A DNA stretch of 64,000 bases from G963674955 sp963674955 (lineage in GTDB: Bacteria > Desulfobacterota > Desulfovibrionia > Desulfovibrionales > Desulfovibrionaceae). The stretch covers positions 496,001 to 560,000 of the forward strand of contig CAXXKR010000004.1 in assembly GCA_963674955.2 (NCBI GenBank), in the 5' to 3' direction. Of the stretch, positions 16,617-24,632 are shown piece by piece; within the stretch, counting starts at the first letter, position 1; every line of letters starts with the position of its first letter. The position numbers were made by a program, and so were the translations under genes. Under the pieces are notes generated by a model. It did not search any database. It was not told the DNA's origin and worked only from the letters and a program-made list of their open reading frames with translations.

Positions 16617-16801
16617 GTTAATGTCTTATGGGCTTAAATGTGCGCTGTATGATTTCCTGGATACGTGTGTGGTCAAAAGGGCATGGAAAAAGATTGTAAA
16701 CACATTTGCAGGGCTTATTCTCCAAAAGATGTTTTCGTCTTTAACAGGTGTGAAAATGTCAAGCTGCAAATGAACAAGCAACATTCATCAATATAATCAT
16801 A

Positions 16802-19687
16802 TCATATTCGTTTCTTCCCATCCTCAAGCACTCTTTTTATTTCGTTTTGAAGTTCTCTCATTTCCACAGGTTTGACAACGTAGCCGTCCATACCGGTCTT
16901 CATGAATTTTTCCTTATCGCCGGCCATGGCATAGGCTGTCAGGGCAATGATTGGTATACTGGCTTTGTCCTTGCCAACTTCCCCGTTTCGAATTCGCCTT
17001 GTGACCTCCACTCCGTCCATGATAGGCATTTGCACATCCATGAGCACAAGGTCGAAATCGTTGTCTCTTATGGCTTCCAAGGCATTTTTTCCGTCCTCGG
17101 CAACCTGTATGTCGCATTTCAGTTTTTCCATCTGCCTGACCACGGCCAAGGCGCTTGTCTTGTCGTCCTCGGCAAGGAGAACTTTTTTCCCCTCAAGGGA
17201 ACCGGAAGCATGGTCAGAGACAGACGATGTTTTTTCCGCTTGGCCTTTGTCAACTCCGAAGGGGATGCTAACGTAAAAAGTGGAACCGACCCCTTCCTCG
17301 CTCTTCACGCTCATTGTCCCATTCATGAGTTGAAGCAGATGTCTGACTATGGAAAGCCCGAGTCCAGCCCCTTGATATTGCCGGGTATAGCTTACATCAG
17401 CTTGTACGAATGGCTCGAAAAGTTCATTCAACATGTCGTCTGAAATTCCAATGCCTGTATCACTCACTGAAAAAAGAATTCGGCATTTGTCATGACTGGA
17501 TATTGGCAAGACACTGATATCAACGGTGATGGAGCCTGTCTTTGTGAATTTCAACGCGTTGCCGATGAGGTTGTTGAGAATCTGCTGAAGTCTCGCCGAA
17601 TCGCCTCTAAGGACCCTTGGGATTGAAGGGGATATTGAAAAAACAAGCTCAAGGCCTGCCTGGTTGGCTGCGGGTGAAAAGAGGTTTTCGACAGTCTGAA
17701 TGGTCTCGTCCAGGTCGAAATGTTCATTGCCGATCTCCATCTTGTTGGCTTCGATTCTGGACAAGTCCAGAATGTCGCCAAGCAGGCGAGTCAGCCGTTG
17801 ACAGGATTTGATGGCCACTTGGGCATAATGGGTTTGCTCCGAATCCAGGGAGGTTGTTCCAATAAGCTGAAGCATGCCCATTACGCCATTCAAGGGTGTC
17901 CGAAGCTCATGACTCATATTGGCGAGAAATGCTGACTTGGTCTGGTTGGCAGTCTCTGCCCTTTCCTTGGCCTCAATCAACTCGTTTTGGATGAACTTGA
18001 TGTCGCTGATGTCCCTGAACTCCACAACCCTGACCATCTTGCCCTTGTACGGGATGTTTCTCGCTTCCAGACGCAAGGGATATTCCTTTCCGTCTTTACG
18101 AAGACCGTATACTTCGTACGGTTTCTCATAATCGGCTTGTATGTTTTTTATTACTTCGGGGCGGGAATGTTCGGCGATAAGAAGCAGTCCGTCCATCCCG
18201 ATCAGTTCATCGTATGAATATCCAGTGATAATGGTTAACCCTGTGTTGCACTCAAGTATCAGTCCTTTGTCATGAATGGTGATGCCTCCGAACGACGCGT
18301 TATGCAGGGCCTTGAATCGCGTTTCGCTTTCCCTGAGGGCCTCTTCATTGCGTTTTCGGTCGGTGATGTCGCGGCTGACGCCCACTACTCCGGAAAAGGT
18401 TAAATTATTATCAAAGAGTGCCGTTGCAGTATACTCTATCCAAATGAACGTACCGTCTTTTCGGCGCATAACGGTTTCTTCGGTGATGCTTTTCTGGTCA
18501 GACGCCCCAAGAAATTTATCAAACACCTGGTGAACGCCTTCAATGTGATCCGGGTGAATGACATCTTCCCAATCAAGTGACATCCACTCCTCAACGCTGT
18601 AACCGAACATTTCCTCTGTAGAGGGCGAGAGAAAGGTAAATTTGAATGAGGCGTCCATGGCCCAAATGGAGTCAAGGGTATTTTGGGCAATAAGCCTGTA
18701 CCGTTCTTCACTTTTGCGAAGTGCTTCCTCTGAACGCCTTCGCTCGGTAACGTCAACACCAAGGCATGTGACGTCCACGACATGACCCTGAGAGTTCAGG
18801 GTCAGAACATTTGCCCAGGATACAATACGCGTTTCGCCATCGCGAGTGAGTATCTCGTTTTCGTATGTCGAATAGCCGTGCTTATGTTTTTGGGACATTA
18901 CCGCATCAAAAACCGTTCGCATTTCTTCACGTATTTGGTCAGGGATGAACAGGTCGAACCAGTTTTGGTTCACTATTTCATTTTTTTCCCAGCCAGTGGA
19001 GCTCAGAAAATATTGATTGGCAAAGATGATGCTGCCTTTTGAATTCAGAGATATGCCGATTTGCGGGGTATTGAGCAAAATGTGTCGCCATTTTTCCTCG
19101 GAGTTTCTCAGTGCGGCCTCGGCCAGCTTGTATTCAGAGACATCCTGAAAAATAGTGGCGAAAGAATCCTGTTCAGGCGAAAAGACCGAAATCCTGAAAT
19201 GCTTGTCCAGAGGCTCGAAATAGGATTCAAAAGCCCTTGACCCTCCAGTCTGGGCGACATTTACATAAATATCAAGATATGGAGGAACATCCGTCCCGTA
19301 CGCCTCGGAACCGAGCTTTCCGATCACATTCGTTTTTTTGAGGCCCGTTAAATTTTCAAATTGTGGATTCACATCCACAATGCGGTAATTTGTTGCTTCG
19401 CCGCTGTCTCCATAAACAAGTTCATGGAGACAGACTCCTTCATTCATTGAAAGGTAAAGATCACGGTACCGTTTTTCACGCGTTTGTATTTCTGTTGTTT
19501 GGCGCTGTATCGTTTGCTCCATTCTCCTGTTTAATCTTTGCATAAACCTGGCACGCAAAAACAACAAAATTATGAAACTGGCCACAATTGACAGACCGAC
19601 GATAGTGCCAATCCGAGCTGGAGTTAGCCATGGTTTGGGCGTTCCGTACCACTTTGAATATATTCGCTGGTATTCATCCGACTGCAC
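16802..19687 (-). CDS. Hybrid sensor histidine kinase (multi-PAS, HisKA, HATPase, REC); N-terminus frameshifted off
   Basis: In 961 aa: a membrane helix (about 26-48), four to five PAS domains, HisKA with H593 (NMSHELRTPLNG), HATPase (GAGLGLSIVRHLL) and a C-terminal receiver with D884 (LMDVQMPIMDG). The listed start is a GTG; the frame continues upstream with residues resembling the end of a solute-binding domain (LLKKLDEATKSFVQSDEYQ). A missing nucleotide near the A5 run at 19727-19731 separates it from the binding domain at 19717-20406. Adding one base gives a 1201-aa kinase with periplasmic solute-binding input. No HPt domain is fused or nearby. Confidence 0.85.
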   Translation of the reverse strand: MQSDEYQRIYSKWYGTPKPWLTPARIGTIVGLSIVASFIILLFLRARFMQRLNRRMEQTIQRQTTEIQTREKRYRDLYLSMNEGVCLHELVYGDSGEATNYRIVDVNPQFENLTGLKKTNVIGKLGSEAYGTDVPPYLDIYVNVAQTGGSRAFESYFEPLDKHFRISVFSPEQDSFATIFQDVSEYKLAEAALRNSEEKWRHILLNTPQIGISLNSKGSIIFANQYFLSSTGWEKNEIVNQNWFDLFIPDQIREEMRTVFDAVMSQKHKHGYSTYENEILTRDGETRIVSWANVLTLNSQGHVVDVTCLGVDVTERRRSEEALRKSEERYRLIAQNTLDSIWAMDASFKFTFLSPSTEEMFGYSVEEWMSLDWEDVIHPDHIEGVHQVFDKFLGASDQKSITEETVMRRKDGTFIWIEYTATALFDNNLTFSGVVGVSRDITDRKRNEEALRESETRFKALHNASFGGITIHDKGLILECNTGLTIITGYSYDELIGMDGLLLIAEHSRPEVIKNIQADYEKPYEVYGLRKDGKEYPLRLEARNIPYKGKMVRVVEFRDISDIKFIQNELIEAKERAETANQTKSAFLANMSHELRTPLNGVMGMLQLIGTTSLDSEQTHYAQVAIKSCQRLTRLLGDILDLSRIEANKMEIGNEHFDLDETIQTVENLFSPAANQAGLELVFSISPSIPRVLRGDSARLQQILNNLIGNALKFTKTGSITVDISVLPISSHDKCRILFSVSDTGIGISDDMLNELFEPFVQADVSYTRQYQGAGLGLSIVRHLLQLMNGTMSVKSEEGVGSTFYVSIPFGVDKGQAEKTSSVSDHASGSLEGKKVLLAEDDKTSALAVVRQMEKLKCDIQVAEDGKNALEAIRDNDFDLVLMDVQMPIMDGVEVTRRIRNGEVGKDKASIPIIALTAYAMAGDKEKFMKTGMDGYVVKPVEMRELQNEIKRVLEDGKKRI

Positions 19688-19716
19688 GAAACTTTTTGTG
19701 GCCTCGTCAAGCTTTT

Positions 19717-20406
19717 TCAGGAGGTATTTTTACCCTTTGCCACGGCGATGCCGCGCTTTATCTCTTCAAGAGGCTGGCCAACGGTTTTTATCTTTTCATC
19801 AGCCCCCACACTGCGAGCATCCATCCAGATCAACGGCTCAGGGTAAACAAGAGATTCAGCCTGCCCGGAAAGGAGCATGAACAGGGCTTGCTGTCGGTCA
19901 GAGGCAATGAGTAGTTCAATGTCCTTTCGATCATTTAGCAGGGCGTAACCGACATTGAGTTTCACCACGGCAACCTTGTGGCCGGACAGATCATTCTCCG
20001 TTTGAATGTCATGATTGTCCTTGCGGACGAAAATGGATATCGGAAACGTTTCCACGGGCAAGGTGAAATCGGCAAACTCCTTGCGTCGTTCAGTTATCCC
20101 CATGTTGGGAATCACGTCGGCCGCGCCTGTCATGAGGGCCTCTTGTGTTTCTTTCCAGCCTTGTTTGACATCGTACCGCACACGCAGTCCAGCAGCGGAA
20201 GCGATGCCGTCCATCACGTCTATTGCAAAGCCCTTAGGCTTTCCTCTTGAATCCAATGAATATTGCGGGGGAAACTCCCCTGGAGTAGCAGCGATAATGG
20301 TCAATTCTTGTGAGGGCTGACCCTTTAGATCGCCAGGGGCAACCATAACCAGGATGAAAGACGCATACATCAAAAAAATTGCACGCGTTAAAAGCTTTTT
20401 TGGCAT
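19717..20406 (-). CDS. Periplasmic solute-binding (SBP_bac_3) sensor domain, frameshifted N-terminus of the hybrid kinase
   Basis: A 229-residue frame with signal peptide (hydrophobic core about 8-24) and a family-3 solute-binding domain: GEFPPQYSLDSRGKPKGFAI (44-63), then GAADVIPNMGITERRKEFAD. It ends abruptly at TGA in ...KGKNTS, where intact homologues continue into the binding-domain end and a membrane helix; those residues appear in the next frame at the start of the downstream kinase. Ligand is probably a small polar solute such as an amino acid, by family. Stand-alone function is unlikely. Confidence 0.8.
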   Translation of the reverse strand: MPKKLLTRAIFLMYASFILVMVAPGDLKGQPSQELTIIAATPGEFPPQYSLDSRGKPKGFAIDVMDGIASAAGLRVRYDVKQGWKETQEALMTGAADVIPNMGITERRKEFADFTLPVETFPISIFVRKDNHDIQTENDLSGHKVAVVKLNVGYALLNDRKDIELLIASDRQQALFMLLSGQAESLVYPEPLIWMDARSVGADEKIKTVGQPLEEIKRGIAVAKGKNTS

Positions 20407-20636
20407 TTTTTAGGTCCCTGTAAATGCGTTTGTGGAGATAAAAAAAGTTACTTTTTTATATCATTACCATAAGTTTGGGCGCAATTCATGAAATGATTGA
20501 TCACCGTTCCTGATGAAACTTCCGCATTCTTAGCTAGTTCCAAAACTGGAGTCCTTTCATAGTCATTTTTGTTAAGAGCTTATAGTTTGAATCAATTACA
20601 CCTTTTATGTTATTTATCGTGCTTTTAATAAAAATA

Positions 20637-20654
20637 TAACTGAATACTCATTTA
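20637..20654. promoter_or_regulatory. Putative TetR operator, distal copy
   Basis: TAACTGA-ATAC-TCATTTA is a near-perfect palindrome. It sits within a 26-bp segment (20630-20655) repeated exactly in inverted orientation at 21116-21141. It lies 231 bp upstream of the leftward sensor-kinase gene. The pattern resembles TGAATGAATA-type sites of fatty-acid-responsive TetR regulators such as Bacillus FadR, but ligand identity is not implied. The 20407-21154 region is otherwise AT-rich without a supported gene. Confidence 0.55.
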
Positions 20655-21116
20655 ATAAAATCTTTATAACTATTACCCAAAAAATAAAGAGAAATGCAAG
20701 CTTTTTTTAAATTGATAAAGATTCTATTTGGCCCGGGCAATTCGTTATTGTTTTGTTACTCATGGCAACCGGAATATAGAAGTGAACCCACTTCTATACG
20801 ATATCTATCCTTTTGCTGGGCCTTTTCGTTCTTCCCGCCAACCAGCCGGAAGTCTTTATTAATGGGTGGGTATAATATGTAGTCCTTTATATTTTTTTGT
20901 TGAATCAATGTTCATATACCAGTCGGTGTGAAATCGAGCGTATCGTCGCAATTATTGGTTACTAAGCAATTATCAAATTTTTTTTGTAATAAATAAGTTT
21001 TAAATATCTTCAATAATAACGATGTATTATTGGCTATAAAATTAAAAAAATCTATCAATTACAAAAAAAGCTTGCAATTTTTTTTGTATTTCGGCTAAAA
21101 GAAGTAAACATTTTCT

Positions 21117-21134
21117 TAAATGAGTATTCAGTTA
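21117..21134. promoter_or_regulatory. Putative TetR operator, proximal copy
   Basis: TAAATGA-GTAT-TCAGTTA, the inverted copy of the site at 20637-20654, lies 20 bp before the TetR start codon. Position suits autorepression of the tetR-MCP-cheW operon. Identity over 26 bp between the two sites, in otherwise unrelated flanks, argues for selection. Confidence 0.6.
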
Positions 21135-21154
21135 TATTTTTTACTGGGAACAGC

Positions 21155-21754
21155 ATGGATAACGTAAAAAAAGTAATTAATTCAGCCTATAAGCTTTTCG
21201 CAAAACATGGCTATGAAAGGACTCCTGTTTTGGAAATAGCTAAGAATGCGGAAGTTTCATCCGGAACGGTGATCTATCACTTCAAAACCAAAGAAAATCT
21301 TCTTTGCATGCTCCATTGGCAGTTCATAAATACACTAATATCAATGACAAATAAAAAAATATTGAGATCTAAAAATGGAAAAGAATCGCTTGTTACTGCT
21401 TTTGAAGAATTTTTTAGAATTTTGAAAGCTAATCCCAACGAATCCAGAGTGATGTTTATGGACAAACCGTTTAAAATTCAAAACTGTAGTGAATTTGAAC
21501 CAGGTCCGTTGGCTGATTTGAAGAGGATGATAAGACAATACATCAATCTTTTAAAGTCTTGTCTAGAACAAGGCCGTGATGATGGTTCACTTGTAATAAA
21601 TGACGTTCAGGAATCTCTTTCAAGTGTAACTTCTATGTTGATTGGCTCTGCATGGATTGTCCTGTTTGCCGATGCAGACATTGATAATACAAAAAAAGCT
21701 GTAATTGATTGCATAGTTAATAAAATAAGTAGTTCAAGCTTTACTAACGTATAA
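21155..21754 (+). CDS. TetR/AcrR family transcriptional regulator
   Basis: A 199-residue repressor. The N-terminal HTH reads AYKLFAKHGYERTPVLEIAKNAEVSSGTVIYHFKTKENLL in two pieces over residues 10-50, typical of TetR; the C-terminal ligand domain is helical. It lies 15 bp before the chemoreceptor gene, with which it should be co-transcribed, and 20 bp after a palindrome that matches a second site before the divergent kinase. Inference: it controls both directions of the island's signalling cluster. Confidence 0.9.
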   Translation: MDNVKKVINSAYKLFAKHGYERTPVLEIAKNAEVSSGTVIYHFKTKENLLCMLHWQFINTLISMTNKKILRSKNGKESLVTAFEEFFRILKANPNESRVMFMDKPFKIQNCSEFEPGPLADLKRMIRQYINLLKSCLEQGRDDGSLVINDVQESLSSVTSMLIGSAWIVLFADADIDNTKKAVIDCIVNKISSSSFTNV

Positions 21755-21769
21755 GGGTAGGAGAAAAAA

Positions 21770-23812
21770 ATGAAAAACCTGAAATTAATGGTCAAGCTTG
21801 TAGGCGGATTTGTGATCGTCGCAGTCATAACGCTTGTGGTCGGCGTTGTGGGCTGGATGGGGGTAGAAAAACTTTCAGGCAATATTGAAGAAATCGGTAA
21901 GGTCAGACTTCCTTCCATTTCAAGCCTGCAGATTATCGAAAAGGAAGCCGAAAGTATCAGGGTCGCTCAACGAACCATGTTGAACCCGAACCTGGATGCA
22001 GAAGGACGGCGTGGTCAATATGAACGCATCGACAAGGCCAGGGAGAGTTATCAAAAAGCCTGGGAAGTCTATGCCCCTCTCCCGCAGACACCGGAAGAAG
22101 CAAAACTCTGGGACGAATTTGTTCCGGCATGGAAGGCTTGGGCTGTTGAGAACAACAAGTTCAATGAATATTCAGATCAGCTTATCAAGGGAGACATACT
22201 CAATCCAACAGCATTGCGCAGGGATTTGGAAATATTCAGAGGAGATCATTACAAACTCGAAGGTCAAATCGCGAATGTTTTGCTTGGTGGCCAGAATTTT
22301 GATGGAGGAACCGACGCTAACACCTGCAATCTTGGCAAATGGATGGCCGCTCTGAATATTGAAAATCCAGCAGTCAAAGCTGCCGTGGCGGCCATAAAAG
22401 TGCCTCATGACGAATTTCATGCAGCCGTCAAGCGCATCAAAACTCTAAGGGCTACAGGACAGACGGACGTAGCAATCGGTGTATTTCAAAACCAAATGCT
22501 TCCTGTTGCTGAAGAAGTCTTTGGAAAACTTCGTGAGTTGCGGGAGGTCGCAGGAGGGGCCGAGGAGCTTTATGCGAAGATGGAAGAACAGGCCATGGTT
22601 AACGCACGCGAAAAGCAACAGATAGCTTTGGGACTATTGGAAGAGATCGTCCATATCAATGAAGTTGTCACAGCCGAAGAAGTCGTAAACGCAGAAGCCG
22701 CAGCGAGCAATGCAAGCTTGACTTCAATTATTGGCATGATTGCCGGTACTATCATAGCCATGCTTCTTGGAGTAATTTTGGCAAAGTCCATCACCAGTCC
22801 TGTATTAAAAGGTGTCTTCCTGGCCGAGAAACTTTCAGAGGGTGATTTGAATCAAACTGTTGATGTGCGGCAAAAGGATGAAATCGGTGTTCTGGCATCA
22901 GCGCTCAGGCAGATGACCAGGAAACTTAGAGAAGTAGTGGGTGAAGTAAAGAGCGCTTCGGAAAATGTCGCTTCAGGCAGCGAGGAACTCTCTGCATCTG
23001 CTGAAAGTCTGTCGCAGGGAGCCACAGAACAGGCTGCCGCCATAGAGGAAGTATCATCTTCCATGGAACAGATGACTTCGAATATCAGGCAGAATGCCGA
23101 CAACGCCCAGACAACTGAAAGCATGGCAGCCCAAGCTGCCATAGACGCGGAAAAGGGCGGTGATGCAGTATATCAAACCGTGGATTCCATGAAGCAGATA
23201 GCAGACAAGATATCCATAATCGAAGAAATAGCACGTCAGACCAACCTCTTGGCCCTTAATGCCGCCATTGAAGCGGCAAGAGCTGGAGAACACGGCAAGG
23301 GATTTGCCGTTGTAGCCGCAGAAGTCCGTAAATTGGCTGAAAGAAGCGGACAGGCTGCTGCGGAGATTAGTGATCTTTCTGCATCCAGCGTCGAAGTGGC
23401 CGAAAAGGCTGGTGACATGATCAAAAAGATCGTTCCTGATATTCAAAAAACATCCGAGTTGGTCCAGGAAATTGCGGCAGCAAGTAACGAGCAAAATTCA
23501 GGTGCGGAGCAGATCAACAAGGCCATTCAGCAGCTTGACCAAGTCGTGCAGCAGAACGCATCCGCATCCGAGGAAATGGCTTCCACATCCGAGGAATTGT
23601 CCAGCCAAGCCCAGCAACTGATGCAGACAATGACCTTTTTCAACTTGAACGGGAGCAGTGGAAGCCATCATGTTCTTGTCCAGCACAAGCCTTTGAAACT
23701 TGAGTCTGCTTCATCTTCTCACGGTAATGTAAACGGCGGCAAGTACGCTGAAACAGGCGTGGACATAGACATGAACGAAGAACAGGCTGACGAAGACTTT
23801 GAGAGGTTTTAA
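21770..23812 (+). CDS. Methyl-accepting chemotaxis protein with periplasmic CZB-like domain
   Basis: Chemoreceptor of 680 aa. First membrane helix about 8-30; periplasmic four-helix/CZB region with the zinc-ligand pattern H (DHYKLEG), C in CNLGKW and H residues in PHDEFH; second membrane helix about 317-338; HAMP; then the long signalling coiled coil with the conserved tip RQTNLLALNAAIEAARAGEH. No CheR-tethering pentapeptide is obvious; the end is acidic (EQADEDFERF). TAGGAG lies 7 nt before the ATG. In one operon with tetR and cheW. No cheA is nearby, so it must use a chromosomal CheA. Confidence 0.93.
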   Translation: MKNLKLMVKLVGGFVIVAVITLVVGVVGWMGVEKLSGNIEEIGKVRLPSISSLQIIEKEAESIRVAQRTMLNPNLDAEGRRGQYERIDKARESYQKAWEVYAPLPQTPEEAKLWDEFVPAWKAWAVENNKFNEYSDQLIKGDILNPTALRRDLEIFRGDHYKLEGQIANVLLGGQNFDGGTDANTCNLGKWMAALNIENPAVKAAVAAIKVPHDEFHAAVKRIKTLRATGQTDVAIGVFQNQMLPVAEEVFGKLRELREVAGGAEELYAKMEEQAMVNAREKQQIALGLLEEIVHINEVVTAEEVVNAEAAASNASLTSIIGMIAGTIIAMLLGVILAKSITSPVLKGVFLAEKLSEGDLNQTVDVRQKDEIGVLASALRQMTRKLREVVGEVKSASENVASGSEELSASAESLSQGATEQAAAIEEVSSSMEQMTSNIRQNADNAQTTESMAAQAAIDAEKGGDAVYQTVDSMKQIADKISIIEEIARQTNLLALNAAIEAARAGEHGKGFAVVAAEVRKLAERSGQAAAEISDLSASSVEVAEKAGDMIKKIVPDIQKTSELVQEIAAASNEQNSGAEQINKAIQQLDQVVQQNASASEEMASTSEELSSQAQQLMQTMTFFNLNGSSGSHHVLVQHKPLKLESASSSHGNVNGGKYAETGVDIDMNEEQADEDFERF

Positions 23813-23873
23813 TGTGTCCGCTGGCAAATTATAAGACAGGGACTTCAAGTCCTCACAGGCCAGGAGATAAAAA

Positions 23874-24434
23874 ATGAATGATAAACTTAAACAGGATACA
23901 AGCCAGTTTCTTACGTTTACGTTGGGTAAGGAAATATTCGCCTTGAGCATCAGTTCCGTCAGGGAGGTGCTGGAATTGACATCCATAACCGGGATACCAC
24001 GAACTCCGAAGTACATGAGGGGAGTAATAAATCTTCGTGGTCATGCCGTACCGGTTGTGGACATGCGAATGAAGATGGAGTTGGAGGCTGCGGAGTATAC
24101 CGTCAACACCTGCATAATCGTGGTGGAAGTCGAATATGAAGGGGAAAAAGCGATAATGGGTTCACTGGTTGATTCAGTCAGGGAGGTGATTGAATTGGCA
24201 CCGGACAAGATTGAATCTGCTCCTCGTATAGGGTCTTCAGTAAATTCTGACTACATAAAAGGAATGGGGAGACAGGGGGATGATTTTATAATCATCCTTG
24301 AAATTGGCAACGTATTTTCTGCCGAGGAATTGAGAAGTGCAAAATCTGCATCAGATTCCAATCTGGTACAGGAAGAAGAAATAGACATTCCTCTCAAGGG
24401 TGAGGAGAAAAGCGAATTACATCCATCGTCTTAA
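23874..24434 (+). CDS. cheW: CheW-type chemotaxis coupling protein
   Basis: Adapter linking chemoreceptors to CheA. The 186 residues form one CheW domain: FLTFTLGKEIFALSISSVREV at the start, then RGVINLRGHAVPVVDMRMK (about 49-67), the classic CheW core. A roughly 30-residue charged tail rich in Glu/Ser follows the domain. It lies 61 bp after the MCP and before a terminator, and it probably serves that receptor. Confidence 0.92.
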   Translation: MNDKLKQDTSQFLTFTLGKEIFALSISSVREVLELTSITGIPRTPKYMRGVINLRGHAVPVVDMRMKMELEAAEYTVNTCIIVVEVEYEGEKAIMGSLVDSVREVIELAPDKIESAPRIGSSVNSDYIKGMGRQGDDFIIILEIGNVFSAEELRSAKSASDSNLVQEEEIDIPLKGEEKSELHPSS

Positions 24435-24467
24435 TGAACTGAGATGGATATATGATTGTTGAAACAG

Positions 24468-24575
24468 AGTCCGACAACTCAGGCAAAAAAAGGCAATACA
24501 ATATGCCACAATATTGCTGAATGTTCATGAATAAAATGTACCCCCATTTACTGAACATTGTTGTCGGACTCTTTT
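24468..24575 (+). terminator. Long-loop terminator after cheW
   Basis: Perfect 12-bp inverted repeat GAGTCCGACAAC (24468-24479) and GTTGTCGGACTC (24560-24571), followed by TTTTCTTGTTTTTT. The 80-nt loop includes a second stem AATGTTCA/TGAACATT. The separation is unusual for a simple terminator; a folded RNA element is possible. Confidence 0.6.
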
Positions 24576-24632
24576 CTTGTTTTTTAATGTTTGAATTTAC
24601 TTGTCTGTATTAATTATAAATAGAGCGCTTTT

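Noticed and set aside
19717..19735. Programmed -1 frameshift joining the binding domain and kinase
   Set aside because: The site TAAAAAT is not a canonical slippery heptamer and no downstream stimulatory structure was evident; mutation or sequence error is simpler, though not excluded.
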